From Opitutaceae bacterium (lineage in GTDB: Bacteria > Verrucomicrobiota > Verrucomicrobiia > Opitutales > Opitutaceae), in NCBI GenBank assembly GCA_014376585.1, contig JACMRG010000075.1, positions 1 to 42,745 of the forward strand: a stretch of 42,745 nt of DNA, in the 5' to 3' direction. The notes beneath the pieces were generated by a model. The model was not told the origin of the DNA, ran no database searches, and saw only the letters and a list, made by a program, of their open reading frames with translations. Both the position numbers and the translations under genes were made by a program. The stretch's first letter is position 1, and every line of letters begins with the position of its first letter. Below, in pieces: positions 1-11,140 of this stretch.

Positions 1-27
1 CAACCCTCCACTCTTTTAGCCGCCTAA

Positions 28-272
28 TTAACCTTTGTCTTGTGTCCAGGAAACCAGTGCCGATTCATCGAAGCGGTCGAGTTTGGCGAAGAGCCGTTCG
101 AGTTTTAGATCGCGCTTGGCAATAATCAGGTCGGTCACGAGCCGATGTGCCATGGTGTAGAAGACCGGGATTTGGTGTTGTGGGACCAGCTCACGGCAGA
201 GGGCGGCGTGGAACAGGGTTTTGCCGCGGCCGGGCAGGCCGAAGCAGAGCAGGTTGTCGCCGGTGCGGTGGC
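28..272 (-). pseudogene. istB: IS21-family IstB ATPase fragment (decayed)
   Basis: Minus-strand reading frame that resembles the helper ATPase of IS21-type elements. It shows a Walker A motif (GLPGRGKT) followed by a stretch ending in KLERLFAKLDRFD, the typical IstB run-up to Walker B. The expected LLILDDLG Walker B then fails to appear: the sequence diverges into ESALVSWTQDKG and stops at 28. The N-terminal third of IstB before Walker A is also missing, because the frame runs straight out of the IstA remnant. What remains is an internal piece of about 80 codons, far below the usual length of about 250, and cannot be functional. Family assignment is by motif recall. Confidence 0.75.
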
Positions 273-1655
273 GACCAACCGGTCACAAGCTTGGCGGAAC
301 ACGAGACGGGGAAAAAGCTCCTCTCTTTACAGGTGCCGGGCGAAGGCGCCGGGTTTGCGCACGAGCGAGTCGATGAGGTGGTGGTAATCGATCCGGGCCT
401 GCAGGGTGTGGGTCCAGACATAGCGGGCAACCTCGACGCCGAGGTAATGGAATCTGACGGCGGTCTCGGTGATCCGGGCGAGCAGGTGGGCGCCGATCAG
501 GCGGGCCGGCACGGAATAGCGCAGTTTTTCACCTGGTCAGTCGCATAGCTCGACACCTGCACCGTGTGTTCCTCGGCGTCCGGGCAGCGTTGAGCGGGCA
601 ACGGCCGGAGTTTGGGAAGCGCTGAGTTAATCGAAGGGCCAGAAAATTGGAAAAAATGAAGCCTCCTATGAGCGAATATTTGGCTTCACGTGAACAGTTT
701 CCCCGAAGAATTGATCGCAACGTGATTAGTAAAAATTTCAGTCCGACTTATTCAGCGCTTCCCTTGGACAACTCTTCGCCTAGGCGGACAGCACGCTGCG
801 CGGTGGCGGCGGTGCAGACTTGGCCGATAAACCCGGCGTAAACCTCCGGCGAGGCAAGGTCGCGCGAACCGCGCAAAATGAGGTGATTGAGCAGGCGCGT
901 TTGAGGTGCCGCTGGGCGGCTTCGACATCACCGTTCTCGTCGGGGCGGTAGGGATTGATCGTGCGCGGCGTGATGCCGAGATGCGCGCAGAGGGCGAGAT
1001 ACTCCGTGTTGAAACCGCGGGCGGCGGCTCGCGTTTGAGTTGAAGGGTGGCCGTCGAACTATGGTCGGCCTAGACCTGCGGAGTGATCCCTCCGAGCCGC
1101 CAGAACGCACACTGTAAACCCAGCTTCAACGACAAGCCGGAGTCCGGCTGGAACGGCACAGCCCACTCCCAGTTGGAATACGGCAAAACAACGTGGCACA
1201 CCAAGTGGGGACAGGCGACCCCGGCAAGTTTGACACTGAGCTTGTTGGCATGCGTCCAACCGACCTGCACCCTCGCCCCGCGTTCGCCGGATCTGCGGGA
1301 AAAAAACTTCCTTCGACGGACCACACTGTGAGCGCCAGCGGGTCACGCGGCGTTGGAACGTGCGCAGGCCGCTGGCCGGGAGTTGGTCGGGCCGCAGCGC
1401 GACGTAATACTCATAGAGTGCCTTGGCCTCAATCTCCGCCGTGTCCTCCAACCAGCGCGCCACTTCCGGCCAAATGGTGGCGAACGCGTCCGGATGGGTT
1501 TGCCAGTGTCGTTTTGGTTTGGGCGGGGCCAGCCCGTCGCCCGTCCGCAAATAGCGCCGGGCCGTTTTCCGATTCATACCCGCCTTCATCGCCGCCAAGC
1601 CAAGGCTGCGACCCTCGTTATTTTCGCGATCTGCTCGGTCGTCAGCTCATGCTGC
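265..1655 (-). pseudogene. istA: IS21-family IstA transposase remnant, frameshifted and interrupted by stops
   Basis: Reading the minus strand with several frame changes recovers most of an IstA transposase. The N-terminal part has SLGLAAMKAGMNRKTARRYL (helix-turn-helix) and a following WPEV segment. The middle has SNWEWAVPF and NGDVEAAQRHLKRA, which matches the region around the last acidic residue of the DDE integrase core. The C-terminal part has YHHLIDSLVRKPGAFARHL, then a TAA where a tyrosine codon is expected, then REELFPRLVFRQACDRLV. Stops, at least two frameshifts (near 1310 and near 1080) and a poorly preserved core between about 560 and 900 show it is dead. The 3' end merges with the istB remnant without the usual istB start, which indicates a deletion. 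Confidence 0.75.
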
Positions 1656-1771
1656 GCAATCAACCGCACCACCAGCAGCCGCTGCCGCGACCAGTCTGCT
1701 TGCCGCCGCTCCCACGCGGCTTCGATTTCCCTCACCCGTTCTGCTCCCAGCGGCGGTATTTGGCGGGCCAT
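1630..1771 (-). pseudogene. IS630-like transposase N-terminal fragment
   Basis: A short frame starting at an ATG at 1771 encodes an N-terminus with a helix-turn-helix-like segment (LLVVRLIAQHELTTEQIAKI). This resembles the DNA-binding head of IS630/Tc1-type transposases. The similarity stops where the frame runs into the IstA N-terminus in another frame, so this is either a nested insertion or a recombination junction. It is too short to be active. An alternative reading is that it is the unusual 5' end of the istA gene itself, displaced by a single frameshift near 1640. Confidence 0.4.
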
Positions 1772-1845
1772 CCTCTTTTCCTGCACGCTTTCAGCCTGCT
1801 TGGGAAGTGTAAAAGCTAGCGGCTATTGTTGTGAGATCTCTATAT

Positions 1846-2133
1846 GGGAGCTGAGTGTCAGACCTCCGCGGAAGCGGCTGCGGGCTTCGGCCAGGTAACC
1901 GCCTCCGGCCTTGGTGCTGTGCGCATGGACCCGCACGTGGGACGCGTCCGCCGCGTAGCTTTCCGGATCGTGTTCGACCGCCAGCAGCGAGGATCTGTGC
2001 CCGCAACTGTTGCCGCACCCAGCGCCGCCACCGGGTGCAAATGCTACGCCAACTCGGATTCCCCTCCCGCGGGTCCGGCCACAGGCTGCGCGGGTGCGCG
2101 ATCCACATCGTCGCCTCCACCTATGGCCAGTCG
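1846..2133 (-). pseudogene. IS5-family transposase fragment, frameshifted
   Basis: Minus-strand frames give EATMWIAHPRSLWPDP, then REGNPSWRSICTRWRRWVRQQL. After a frame change comes LLAVEHDPESYAADASHVRVH. This order matches the conserved start of IS5-type transposases: an E-A-(I/L)-W-I-x-R-(T/S)-G-x-P-W-R-D-L-P block, an F-x-R-W block, then the first catalytic Asp in the Y-x-x-D-(A/S)-(S/T)-x-V-(R/K)-(V/A)-H context. Only about 95 codons remain and the C-terminal catalytic residues are absent. It is a remnant from a third IS family within 2.1 kb. Confidence 0.6.
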
Positions 2134-2424
2134 CATATATCGGCCGACCTCGGCTGCGCCGTCTGCGGTTTTTCAGCTCCGCACGGTTAATTTATTTAAA
2201 CCTCTCCACCGGGCCTTGTTCAGTCTTCTTGCGATCATCTGCTCGTTCTAGCCTCAGCCCCCCTCCTCGTTCCCGTCTACTCTTCGATTTTGAAGACGCG
2301 CCATGGAGAACGTTGACATGAGAAATCAACCGTAGAGCCACCTCGGCAAACGAATATCTATATGGCGAATACGAAATCAATTCCCCCTGTATTCGACAAT
2401 ATATAGCTCCATTTTTACACACCT
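2134..2424. other. Non-coding interval, nothing recognised
   Basis: An AT-richer stretch between the transposase remnants and the rpoC terminator. Short open frames on both strands have no recognisable motif, and no tRNA-like fold or clear terminal inverted repeat of an insertion element was seen. Confidence 0.5.
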
Positions 2425-2460
2425 ATAAATAAAAAAGCCGCGGAATGATCCGCGGCTTTG
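2425..2460 (-). terminator. Rho-independent terminator after rpoC
   Basis: A perfect 11-base-pair stem (arms 2434-2444 and 2449-2459) with a four-base ATGA/TCAT loop. In the minus-strand transcript it is followed by a run of T residues. It lies about 25 bases past the rpoC stop codon and should end the whole tuf-rpoC transcription block. Confidence 0.9.
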
Positions 2461-2485
2461 AAAAATAATAGTGAGCTACTTGAGC

Positions 2486-5400
2486 TTAGCTGGCGCTCAC
2501 CTCGGCTGGCACTTCGTCTTGAATCGGGAGGTCGGCACCGAAGGGTAGGCTGATCTTGAGTTTCTTGTAACGCGGCAGACCCGTGCCCGCCGGAATAAGA
2601 TGGCCCATGATCACATTCTCCTTGAAGCCACGCAGGAGGTCGACCTTGCCGAGAGTCGAAGCGTCGGTGAGGACGCGGGTCGTCTCTTGGAAGGAGGCGG
2701 CCGAGATGAAGCTCTCCGTTTCTAGCGAAGCCTTGGTGATGCCGAGCAAGATCGGTTCAGCCTCAGCGGGTTTGCCACCGGCTTCTTCAATCCGACGGTT
2801 GTCGGTAAGGAACGCCGCGCGATCCACCTGCTCGCCCCAGAAGTATTCGCTGTCACCTGGATCGGTAATGCGGACCTTGCGGAGCATCTGACGGATGATG
2901 ATCTCGATGTGCTTGTCATTAATCGTCACGCCTTGGAGACGATAAACTTCTTGCACCTGCGAAATCAGGAAGTCGTAGAGCGCGGATGGCCCTAGGATTT
3001 CCAAGATCTCGTGTGGATCAGCCGAGCCTTCAGTGAGGTGCTGGCCCTTGTGGACGACGTCACCGGGCTGCACGATGATATGCTTACCGGTCGGGATAAG
3101 GTGCTCTTCCTCTTGGGAAGTCTCCTCATTCTTGACGACAAGCTTACGCTTCCCGCGGACGGTGCCCTCGAAGGCAACCACGCCATCGATACGCGCCATT
3201 TCGGCGGCATCTTTTGGACGACGAGCTTCGAAGAGTTCAGCGACGCGTGGGAGACCACCGGTGATGTCCTTCGTCTTCGACGCCTGACGTGGCGTCTTGG
3301 CGAGGAGAGCGCCGGGGGCGATGGTGTCGCCCTCGTTGACCGCGATCTGCGCGCCGACGGGAATTGAATATGCGGCGAGGGGCTTATTCTTCGCATCGCG
3401 AACTTCGATCTGCGGATTGAGGTCTTCCTTATGCTCGATGACGACCGTGGCGATGCGACCCGACGACTCGTCGAGTTCTCGCTTTACGGTAACGCCAGGG
3501 ATCATGTCCTTGAAGTGCAGAGAGCCACCCTTTTCAGAGAGCACGGGCACGTTGTAAGGATCCCACTGGGCGAGGATGTCGCCCTTGCCGATTTTCTCGC
3601 CGTCGCCGACGTGCAGGAAGGAACCGACTACGATATTGTAGTTTTCGAGTTCCTTACCGTCGTCGTCGATGACTTGGATCGTGCCGGTCTTGTTGAGGAC
3701 AATGTTACCGCCCTCAGCCGTCTGCACGAGGCGCAGTGCCTTGTATTTGATGGTGCCGGCCGAACGGACGCGAATTTCCGGGGTTTTGAATCCGCCAGAA
3801 GCAACGCCACCGATGTGGAACGTGCGCATCGTGAGTTGCGTGCCGGGTTCACCAATAGATTGAGCGGCGATGATGCCGACCGAGTCACCGATCTTGGCGA
3901 CGCGGCTCGTGGCGGGATTGATGCCGTAGGACTTCGCGTCGATGCCAGCGGGGCTGGTGCAGGTGAGCGGAGACATGACCTTCACGCGCTCGATGCCTAC
4001 ATCGTCGATCTTGGACGCCGCTTCCTCAGTGATGAGGTCGCCAGAGCCTACGATGAGTTCGGAAGGATTGAGCGGGTTGTAAACGTCATCGCTCGAGCAA
4101 CGACCAATGAGGCGCTCCTTGAGGGCGACGATTTCGTCGTCACCTTCGAAGATGGCTTTCTTCCAAACGCCGTCGCGGGCGCCGGAGTCGTCTTCGCAGA
4201 TGATGACGTCCATGGCCACGTCGCACAATTTGCGCGTGAGGTAGCCGGCGTCGGCCGTTTTCAGCGCGGTATCGGCGAGACCCTTACGGGCGCCGTGCGT
4301 CGAGATGAAATATTCGAGAACCGTGAGGCCCTCGCGGAACGACGACAGAATCGGACGCTCGATGATTTCGCCGGATGGTTTGGCCATAAGACCGCGGGCG
4401 CCGCAGAGCTGGCGGACCTGCTGCTTATTACCGCGCGCGCCGGAATCCATCATGATGTAAACCGGATTAACCTCGGTCTTGCCTTCGTTGGTTTCGAGTT
4501 TCGCGAAAACCTCCTTGGCAATGCGGTCCGTGGCGTTGGTCCAGATGTCGACGACCTTGTTGTAACGCTCGCCGTCGGTAATGATACCCTTGTTGAACTG
4601 GGCCTCGACCTCGGTAATCTTCTTACGGGAATCGATCACGATGTCCTTCTTGGACTCCGGGATAATCATGTCGTCGATACCGATCGAAATGCCCGCTTGG
4701 AACGCGGTTTGAAACCCGAGCTCCTTGAGCTTGTCGAGGGTCTCAACGGTCATCGCGTGACCGGCGGACTTGTAGGTATTGAGGATGAGGTCGCCGAGTT
4801 TCGCCTTTGGAACCGGGAAGTTGATAAAACCGAGTTCTTTCGGCCAGATCTGATTGAAGATCACGCGGCCAACGGTAGCGCGGAGTGTTTTCTTCTCCTT
4901 GTTGCCGTAAACGGTGTCGCGCTCGAAATCGGGGTTTGGAACCTCGACCCAATCGTGGACCTTGAGCGCGCCGTCGGCTTTGGCGTAGAGCACTTCCTGC
5001 AGGCCGCTGAGCAACGGCACACGAACGCCCTTGGCGGGCTTGGTGCGGGGCTCGATGGTGAGGTAGTAGGCGCCGAGGACGATGTCCTGTGATGGCGTGA
5101 GGATGGGCTTACCCGAGGACGGCGAGAAGATGTTATTCGTCGCCATCATGAGGAGCTTGCACTCGAGGATGGCCTCGAGGGAAAGCGGCACGTGCACGGC
5201 CATCTGGTCACCGTCGAAGTCGGCGTTGTAAGCCGTGCAGACGAGTGGGTGAACGCGAATCGCTTCGCCCTCGATGAGGACGGGCTCGAACGCCTGGATG
5301 GAGAGACGGTGAAGGGTCGGCGCGCGGTTAAGCAGCACAGGGTGACCCTTGGTCACTTCCTCAAGAATATCCCAAACCTCAGGGGATTTCTTCTCGATCA

Positions 5401-6628
5401 TCTTGCGGGCACCGCGAACGGTGTGCACGAAACCGAGTTCCTTGAGGCGGCGAATGATGAATGGCTCGAAAAGAACGAGCGCCATCTTCTTGGGCAGACC
5501 GCATTGGCTGAGCTTGAGTTCAGGACCGATGACGATCACGGAACGGCCCGAGTAGTCCACGCGCTTGCCGAGCAAGTTTTGGCGGAAACGACCCTGCTTG
5601 CCCTTGAGCATATCCGAGAGGGACTTCAGAGGACGGTTGCCAGCGCCTGTGACGGGACGGCCGTGGCGACCGTTGTCGAAGAGCGCGTCAACGGCCTCTT
5701 GCAGCATGCGCTTTTCGTTATGGATGATAACGTCAGGCGTCTTAAGCTGCATCAGGTTTTTCAACCGGTTATTACGGTTGATGACGCGGCGATAGAGATC
5801 GTTGAGGTCGGAAGTCGCGAAGCGACCACCCTCAAGCGGAACGAGTGGACGAAGGTCCGGTGGAATCACGGGCAGCACCTCGAGAACCATCCATTCAGGA
5901 CGGGACTTCGAGTGGATGAAGCCTTGGATGACCTTCAGGCGCTTCGAGAGCTTCTTTTTAATCTGCTTCGATTTTGTCGCGCGCATCTGCTCGTGCAGCT
6001 CGGCAACGGTGGCCTCCATGTCGGTCTTGACCAGCGCATCACGCACAGCTTCTGCACCCATCTTGGCGACGAAGGAATCCGCACCGTATTCTTCAAGTGC
6101 CTGACGATACTCGGTGTCGGTGAGAAGTTGCTTCAGCTCGAGCGGGGTCTTGCCCGGATCGATCACCATGTAGTTCTCGTAGTAGATCACACGCTCGAGG
6201 GAGCGCGCGGTCATATCGAGCAACAAACCAAGACGGCTCGGCATGGACTTGAGGAACCAGATGTGCGTCACGGGCACGGCCATTTCGATATGGCCCATGC
6301 GCTCGCGACGGACGCGGGCGATCGTCACTTCGACGCCGCAGCGATCACAGACGACGTCCTTGTATTTGATGCGCTTGTATTTTCCGCAGGCGCATTCGTA
6401 GTCGCGCACCGGCCCGAAGATCTTTTGGCAGAAGAGACCGCCCGGTTCGGGTTTGAAAGTGCGGTAGTTAATCGTCTCGGGATTCTTGACCTCGCCCTTG
6501 GACCATTTGCGGATGGTCTCGGGCGAAGCGACGGTGATGGACACGCAGTCGAACGGGCTCTCTTCGAGACCCAGAGCGGCGCGGGCGTCATCACGGTTGG
6601 AGGCGGCGGTTTCGGCGGGTTGAATCAT
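2486..6628 (-). CDS. rpoC: DNA-directed RNA polymerase subunit beta'
   Basis: The 1380-residue catalytic clamp subunit of RNA polymerase. The N-terminal zinc ribbon is intact, with cysteines at 79, 81, 94 and 97 (ECACGKYKR...CDRCGVEV). The Mg-binding active-site motif [12 protein letters not shown] has its aspartates at 470, 472 and 474. The trigger-loop/bridge region carries [20 protein letters not shown]. The second zinc site is unusual. Cys811 (VIICEDD) and Cys890 (SPLTC) are present, but the positions of E. coli Cys895 and Cys898 are Asp897 and Ser900 ([11 protein letters not shown]). An AGGAG ribosome-binding site precedes the ATG at 6628. It lies 50 bases downstream of rpoB on the same strand and is co-transcribed with it. 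Confidence 0.98.
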   Translation of the reverse strand: MIQPAETAASNRDDARAALGLEESPFDCVSITVASPETIRKWSKGEVKNPETINYRTFKPEPGGLFCQKIFGPVRDYECACGKYKRIKYKDVVCDRCGVEVTIARVRRERMGHIEMAVPVTHIWFLKSMPSRLGLLLDMTARSLERVIYYENYMVIDPGKTPLELKQLLTDTEYRQALEEYGADSFVAKMGAEAVRDALVKTDMEATVAELHEQMRATKSKQIKKKLSKRLKVIQGFIHSKSRPEWMVLEVLPVIPPDLRPLVPLEGGRFATSDLNDLYRRVINRNNRLKNLMQLKTPDVIIHNEKRMLQEAVDALFDNGRHGRPVTGAGNRPLKSLSDMLKGKQGRFRQNLLGKRVDYSGRSVIVIGPELKLSQCGLPKKMALVLFEPFIIRRLKELGFVHTVRGARKMIEKKSPEVWDILEEVTKGHPVLLNRAPTLHRLSIQAFEPVLIEGEAIRVHPLVCTAYNADFDGDQMAVHVPLSLEAILECKLLMMATNNIFSPSSGKPILTPSQDIVLGAYYLTIEPRTKPAKGVRVPLLSGLQEVLYAKADGALKVHDWVEVPNPDFERDTVYGNKEKKTLRATVGRVIFNQIWPKELGFINFPVPKAKLGDLILNTYKSAGHAMTVETLDKLKELGFQTAFQAGISIGIDDMIIPESKKDIVIDSRKKITEVEAQFNKGIITDGERYNKVVDIWTNATDRIAKEVFAKLETNEGKTEVNPVYIMMDSGARGNKQQVRQLCGARGLMAKPSGEIIERPILSSFREGLTVLEYFISTHGARKGLADTALKTADAGYLTRKLCDVAMDVIICEDDSGARDGVWKKAIFEGDDEIVALKERLIGRCSSDDVYNPLNPSELIVGSGDLITEEAASKIDDVGIERVKVMSPLTCTSPAGIDAKSYGINPATSRVAKIGDSVGIIAAQSIGEPGTQLTMRTFHIGGVASGGFKTPEIRVRSAGTIKYKALRLVQTAEGGNIVLNKTGTIQVIDDDGKELENYNIVVGSFLHVGDGEKIGKGDILAQWDPYNVPVLSEKGGSLHFKDMIPGVTVKRELDESSGRIATVVIEHKEDLNPQIEVRDAKNKPLAAYSIPVGAQIAVNEGDTIAPGALLAKTPRQASKTKDITGGLPRVAELFEARRPKDAAEMARIDGVVAFEGTVRGKRKLVVKNEETSQEEEHLIPTGKHIIVQPGDVVHKGQHLTEGSADPHEILEILGPSALYDFLISQVQEVYRLQGVTINDKHIEIIIRQMLRKVRITDPGDSEYFWGEQVDRAAFLTDNRRIEEAGGKPAEAEPILLGITKASLETESFISAASFQETTRVLTDASTLGKVDLLRGFKENVIMGHLIPAGTGLPRYKKLKISLPFGADLPIQDEVPAEVSAS

Positions 6629-6678
6629 GGCTTTAGCTCCTGAATTTTATGAAAGGTGAACGTGACTCGGGCGACGGC

Positions 6679-9600
6679 TTAGGAACCGTAGCTGAGCGAA
6701 TCGCGTTTCTGGAGTTTGATATCCAGGCCGAGGGACTGGATTTCTTTAATGAGAACGTTGAAGGACTCAGGCGTGCCGGCGACGAGGGTGTTGTCACCCT
6801 TGACGAGCGACTCGTAGATTTTGGTGCGGCCCTGCACGTCGTCGGATTTGACGGTGAGGAGCTCCTGGAGGGTGTGCGCCGCACCGTAGGCTTCGAGCGC
6901 CCACACTTCCATTTCGCCGAAACGCTGACCGCCGTATTGGGCTTTGCCGCCCAACGGCTGCTGCGTGACGAGGGAGTATGGGCCGACCGCGCGGGCGTGG
7001 ATCTTGTGGGACACAAGATGGTTCAGCTTCATCATGTAGATGTAGCCGACCACGACCTCTTGATCGATCTTCTCGCCGGTGCGACCGTCGTAGAGCGGGC
7101 TCTTACCAGAAGTCGGCAACTTGGCCTCCTTGAGATATTCGCGGACGCGTTTTTCCGAGATACCGTCGAACACCGGAGTCGCGACCTTCAAGCCGAGCTT
7201 TTTACAAGCCCAACCCAGATGCGTCTCAAGAACCTGACCGACGTTCATGCGCGAGGGCACGCCGAGGGGATTCAAGCAGATTTCGACCGGAGTGCCGTCC
7301 GGAAGGAACGGCATGTCTTCTTCGGGAACGATTTTGGCGACGACCCCCTTGTTACCGTGGCGGCCGGCCATCTTGTCGCCGACTTCAAGCTTCTGCTTGG
7401 TCGCGACGTAGACTTTGACCTGCTTGATGGCGCCGTCACCGGAGCCTTCGCCCGCTTCAACCGCGCCGATCTTGCGTTCACGGTCGGATTCGAGTTCGTC
7501 GAACTTGGTTTGGTAACCGCCGATGATCTCCATGATCTTGATGCGAACCGGTGAAGGATCGATCTGGACATGCTTGGAGACGGCCGCGAGACGACGGAGG
7601 AGAGTCTTCGTGATCTTGCGGTTGGCAGGGATGATGATTTCGCCGGACTCGCCGTTGATAACGTCGAGCGGGATTTTCTCGCCGAGGAGGATGTTGGAGA
7701 GCGCTTCCGTGAGACCCTCGCGCAGTTTATCGATCTGCGTTTTGTATTCCTCTTGGATTTGCTTCACCTGACGACGGCGGTCGGAGGGCGAGAGTTTTTC
7801 TTCCTGATTATCGATGCGGGAAGAAACCTTCACGTCCATGATGATGCCACCGACGCCCGACGGAACGACGAGCGAGGTGTCCTTAACATCAGCAGCCTTT
7901 TCACCGAAGATGGCGCGAAGGAGTTTCTCCTCAGGCGCAAGTTCGGTTTCAGACTTCGGAGTGATCTTACCGACGAGGATGTCGCCGGGCTTCACCTCGG
8001 CGCCGATGCGGATGACGCCGTTATGGTCGAGGTTTTTGAGCGCTTCTTCACCTATGTTCGGGATATCGCGCGTGATCTCTTCCGGCCCGAGCTTGGTGTC
8101 GCGGGCGTTGACCTCGAACTCCTGAATGTGGATCGAGGTAAAGATATCTTCCTTCAGCACTTTTTCAGAGATGAGAATGGCGTCTTCGAAGTTGTAACCG
8201 TTCCACGGCATGAAGCCGACGAGCACGTTGCGACCGAGGGCCATCTCGCCCTTGTCGGTCGAAGGACCGTCGGCGATGATTTGGCCGGCTTTGATCTTCT
8301 GGCCGAGCGCGACGATTGGCTTCTGATTGAAGCAGGTGCCGGCGTTCGAGCGCATGAATTTGCGCAGCTCGTAGATGAAGACGTGATTCTTAGGATCGTG
8401 CTTCAGGTTGCGCGGGAGCTCGCCATCCTTGGTGACGACAATGCGCTTCGCATCAACCGAAGCGACGACGCCCGCCTCATCGGCGACGACGACGATCTTC
8501 GAGTCACGAGCAACCCGCTCTTCGATGCCGGTGCCGACGAGCGGCGACTCAGTTTGGAGGAGTGGCACGCCTTGGCGTTGCATGTTGGCGCCCATGAGCG
8601 CGCGATTCGCATCGTCGTGCTCAAGGAACGGAATCATACCCGCGGCGATCGAGATGACCTGTTTCGGCGAGACGTCCATGTAATGGACTTCGGAAGCGGC
8701 GACCTCGAGGAATTCGCCGTCCTGACGGACGGTGACCTTGCCGATGAAATGGCCTTTGTCGTCGATCTCGGAATTGGCCTGGGCGATAACCTTGGCCTCT
8801 TCCTGGTCGGCGGTGAGATACTCGATCTTGTCGGTGGCGCGGCCATCCTTGACGACGCGGTAAGGCGTCTCGATGAAGCCGAACTCGTTCACGCGAGCGT
8901 AGGTCGAGAGAGAATTAATCAGACCGATGTTCGGACCTTCAGGGGTCTCGATGGGGCAGATGCGGCCGTAGTGCGACGGATGAACATCGCGCACTTCGAA
9001 ACCGGCGCGTTCGCGATTGAGACCGCCTGGCCCGAGCGCGGAGAGACGACGCTTGTGCGTGACCTCGGCGAGCGGATTGATCTGGTCCATGAACTGCGAG
9101 AGCTGGCTGCGCGCGAAGAAATCGCGGATGACGGTCGTCAGCGCCTTCGGGTTGATCAGCTTTTGTGGCGTGATCGAATCGACGCTCTGGTCATACATCG
9201 TCATGCGCTCGCGAACGAGGCGCTCGGTGCGGCTGAGGCCGACGCGGCACTGGTTGGCGAGAAGCTCGCCGACGGTGCGGACGCGACGGGAACCGAGGTG
9301 ATCGATATCGTCGACGACGCCTTCGCCCTTCTTGAGACGACCGAGATACTTCGTGGCGGCAACGATGTCGCCGCTCTCGATGATGCGTTGCTCAAGGGTG
9401 ACCTTGAGGCCGAGCTTCTGGTTGACCTTATAGCGACCGACGCGACCGAGGTCGTAGCGCTTGGGATCGAAGAAGAGACGCTTGAGGAGGGCCTTGGCGT
9501 TGGCGGTGGTTGGCGGCTCACCTGGGCGGAGACGCTTGTAGATTTCCTTGAGGGCTTCCTCTTCGTTGCGCGTCGGATCTTTCTTCAGCGCGCGGATGAG

Positions 9601-10458
9601 GGCGCCTTCGTCAACGGTCGTGTCGATCACGCGGATCGTGGAGATACCGTGCTTCTCGAAGGTGCGGACGATCTGCTTCGTGAGCGGCTCGAACGCGCGG
9701 GCGAGGACAACGCCCTGCTGCGCATCGATCGCGTCCTCGACGAGGACGAGCGTGGAAACGTTCTCGAGGTCGAGGGCCTTGGCGACCTTCAGATCCTTGA
9801 TTTCGTAGAAGAGATTCAGGATGTCGATGTCGCTCGAGTAGCCGATGGCGCGGAGGAGCGTCGTGATGAGGAATTTCCGGCGGCGACGGCGGCGATCGAG
9901 ATAGACGTAGAGCAGATCGTTATTATCGAACTGCACTTCGAGCCAGGTGCCGCGGTCAGGAATGATACGGAAGGATTGGAGGAGCTTGCCGTTCGGGTGC
10001 GGCGTCACTTCGAAAGCGATACCGGGGGAACGATGCAGCTGGGAAACCACGACGCGCTCAGCGCCGTTGATGATGAAGGAGCCGCGCTCCGTCACCATCG
10101 GGATTTCGCCCATGTAAATATCTTCGTCCTTGATGAAGTCTTCCTCGCGGAGACGGAGCTTCACGTAGAGCGGCACCGAGTAAGTGATCCCTTCGCGGAG
10201 ACACTCGAGCTCGGAATTCTTGGAATCACCGAGGGTGTAGGAAACGTATTCGAGGACCAGACGCTCGTCGTAAGAATGAATAGGGAACACCTCGCGGAAA
10301 ACCGCTTCTAGTCCCTGTGGCTTGCGCTGCTTCTCGGGGATGCCTTTTTGCAGGAAGTCGAGATACGACGTGATCTGAATCTCGATGAGATTCGGCGGCT
10401 GAATGACTTCGCGGAGTTTGCCGAAGTTCGTGCGTTCGGAGTGAGTGCGGTCGGCCAT
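6679..10458 (-). CDS. rpoB: DNA-directed RNA polymerase subunit beta
   Basis: The 1259-residue beta subunit of RNA polymerase. The rifampicin-pocket segment reads [20 protein letters not shown] followed by RLSALGPGG. Compared with E. coli, residues equivalent to D516, H526 and S531 are kept, while N518 is Ile and S522 is Ala. Other hallmarks are [20 protein letters not shown] and, near the C-terminus, [20 protein letters not shown]. The ATG at 10458 starts [14 protein letters not shown] and has no evident Shine-Dalgarno match. An attenuator-like hairpin lies between rplL and this gene. rpoC follows 50 bases downstream. Confidence 0.98.
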   Translation of the reverse strand: MADRTHSERTNFGKLREVIQPPNLIEIQITSYLDFLQKGIPEKQRKPQGLEAVFREVFPIHSYDERLVLEYVSYTLGDSKNSELECLREGITYSVPLYVKLRLREEDFIKDEDIYMGEIPMVTERGSFIINGAERVVVSQLHRSPGIAFEVTPHPNGKLLQSFRIIPDRGTWLEVQFDNNDLLYVYLDRRRRRRKFLITTLLRAIGYSSDIDILNLFYEIKDLKVAKALDLENVSTLVLVEDAIDAQQGVVLARAFEPLTKQIVRTFEKHGISTIRVIDTTVDEGALIRALKKDPTRNEEEALKEIYKRLRPGEPPTTANAKALLKRLFFDPKRYDLGRVGRYKVNQKLGLKVTLEQRIIESGDIVAATKYLGRLKKGEGVVDDIDHLGSRRVRTVGELLANQCRVGLSRTERLVRERMTMYDQSVDSITPQKLINPKALTTVIRDFFARSQLSQFMDQINPLAEVTHKRRLSALGPGGLNRERAGFEVRDVHPSHYGRICPIETPEGPNIGLINSLSTYARVNEFGFIETPYRVVKDGRATDKIEYLTADQEEAKVIAQANSEIDDKGHFIGKVTVRQDGEFLEVAASEVHYMDVSPKQVISIAAGMIPFLEHDDANRALMGANMQRQGVPLLQTESPLVGTGIEERVARDSKIVVVADEAGVVASVDAKRIVVTKDGELPRNLKHDPKNHVFIYELRKFMRSNAGTCFNQKPIVALGQKIKAGQIIADGPSTDKGEMALGRNVLVGFMPWNGYNFEDAILISEKVLKEDIFTSIHIQEFEVNARDTKLGPEEITRDIPNIGEEALKNLDHNGVIRIGAEVKPGDILVGKITPKSETELAPEEKLLRAIFGEKAADVKDTSLVVPSGVGGIIMDVKVSSRIDNQEEKLSPSDRRRQVKQIQEEYKTQIDKLREGLTEALSNILLGEKIPLDVINGESGEIIIPANRKITKTLLRRLAAVSKHVQIDPSPVRIKIMEIIGGYQTKFDELESDRERKIGAVEAGEGSGDGAIKQVKVYVATKQKLEVGDKMAGRHGNKGVVAKIVPEEDMPFLPDGTPVEICLNPLGVPSRMNVGQVLETHLGWACKKLGLKVATPVFDGISEKRVREYLKEAKLPTSGKSPLYDGRTGEKIDQEVVVGYIYMMKLNHLVSHKIHARAVGPYSLVTQQPLGGKAQYGGQRFGEMEVWALEAYGAAHTLQELLTVKSDDVQGRTKIYESLVKGDNTLVAGTPESFNVLIKEIQSLGLDIKLQKRDSLSYGS

Positions 10459-10545
10459 GGGAATTTCCGGTGGAGGTGAGGGACGAAATAAAACAGATAC
10501 GCGGAGCTAGAAACGCACCGCGCGAGAACCTAACGAAAGAATGGG

Positions 10546-10585
10546 AAAAAGCCAAAGGACAGGCCGTGCGGGGCACGGCCTGTCC
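10546..10585 (-). terminator. rplL-rpoB intergenic attenuator-like hairpin
   Basis: A perfect 13-base-pair stem (arms 10557-10569 and 10573-10585) closes a three-base loop. In the minus-strand transcript it is followed by TTTGGCTTTTT. It sits 42 bases after the rplL stop and about 100 bases before the rpoB start. In E. coli the same spot holds a partial terminator that sets the ratio of ribosomal protein to polymerase transcripts, and the same role is inferred here. It must be leaky if rpoBC has no promoter of its own. Confidence 0.8.
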
Positions 10586-10626
10586 AATGAATTTGTGAAT
10601 CAATAAGAGCGAAATCGACCAAGCGA

Positions 10627-11007
10627 TTACTTGAGTTCGACCTTGGCGCCAGCGGCCTCGAGCTTCTTCTTGATGTCTTCGGCATCGGCCTTGTTGGCGC
10701 CGTCCTTGACAGACTTGGGCGCGCCCTCGACGAGATCCTTGGCCTCTTTGAGACCAAGACCGGTGATGGCGCGGACTTCCTTGATGACGCCGATCTTGTT
10801 CGCGCCCGCTTCGAGAAGCATGACGTTGAACTCGGTCTTCTCTTCGACGACAGCGGCAGGACCCGCAGCGGCAGGGCCGGCAGCGGCGACGGCCGCGGCG
10901 GCGGAGACGCCCCACTTGCCTTCGAGCTCTTTGACGAGGCCTGCGAGGTCGAGAACGGTCTGCGCGGACAGCCACTCGATAACTTGATCTTTGGTGATGT
11001 TGCTCAT
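10627..11007 (-). CDS. rplL: 50S ribosomal protein L7/L12
   Basis: The 126-residue ribosomal stalk protein that recruits translation GTPases. The N-terminal dimerisation helix is followed by an alanine-rich hinge (about residues 37-53) and the C-terminal domain. That domain has the factor-binding motif [21 protein letters not shown] and ends in [13 protein letters not shown]. Length and architecture are standard. It is preceded by rplJ, encoding the L10 protein it binds, after a 133-base gap, and followed by the attenuator hairpin and rpoB. No strong Shine-Dalgarno is visible before the ATG. Confidence 0.97.
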   Translation of the reverse strand: MSNITKDQVIEWLSAQTVLDLAGLVKELEGKWGVSAAAAVAAAGPAAAGPAAVVEEKTEFNVMLLEAGANKIGVIKEVRAITGLGLKEAKDLVEGAPKSVKDGANKADAEDIKKKLEAAGAKVELK

Positions 11008-11140
11008 GGTAGTATTTTCTTGGAGCGACTAGCGGTTTCTAAAAGTGAAACACGTTTAAGAGACGTATCCCCTAGCCTACCCCGATGGATGTTATTTCCC
11101 GGCGAGCAACCAACGAAGATCGCGACGCCGGTGAAAAGGG

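Noticed and set aside
9000-9100. Rifampicin-resistance mutations in RpoB (Ile at 518, Ala at 522 equivalents)
   Set aside because: These are more likely natural lineage differences; the key D516, H526 and S531 equivalents are unchanged.
7570-10311. A 913-codon open frame antisense to rpoB, and a 553-codon frame antisense to rpoC (3431-5092)
   Set aside because: Long antisense frames are expected in GC-rich, codon-biased genes. The translations are acidic low-complexity sequences without motifs, while the opposite strand encodes conserved polymerase subunits.
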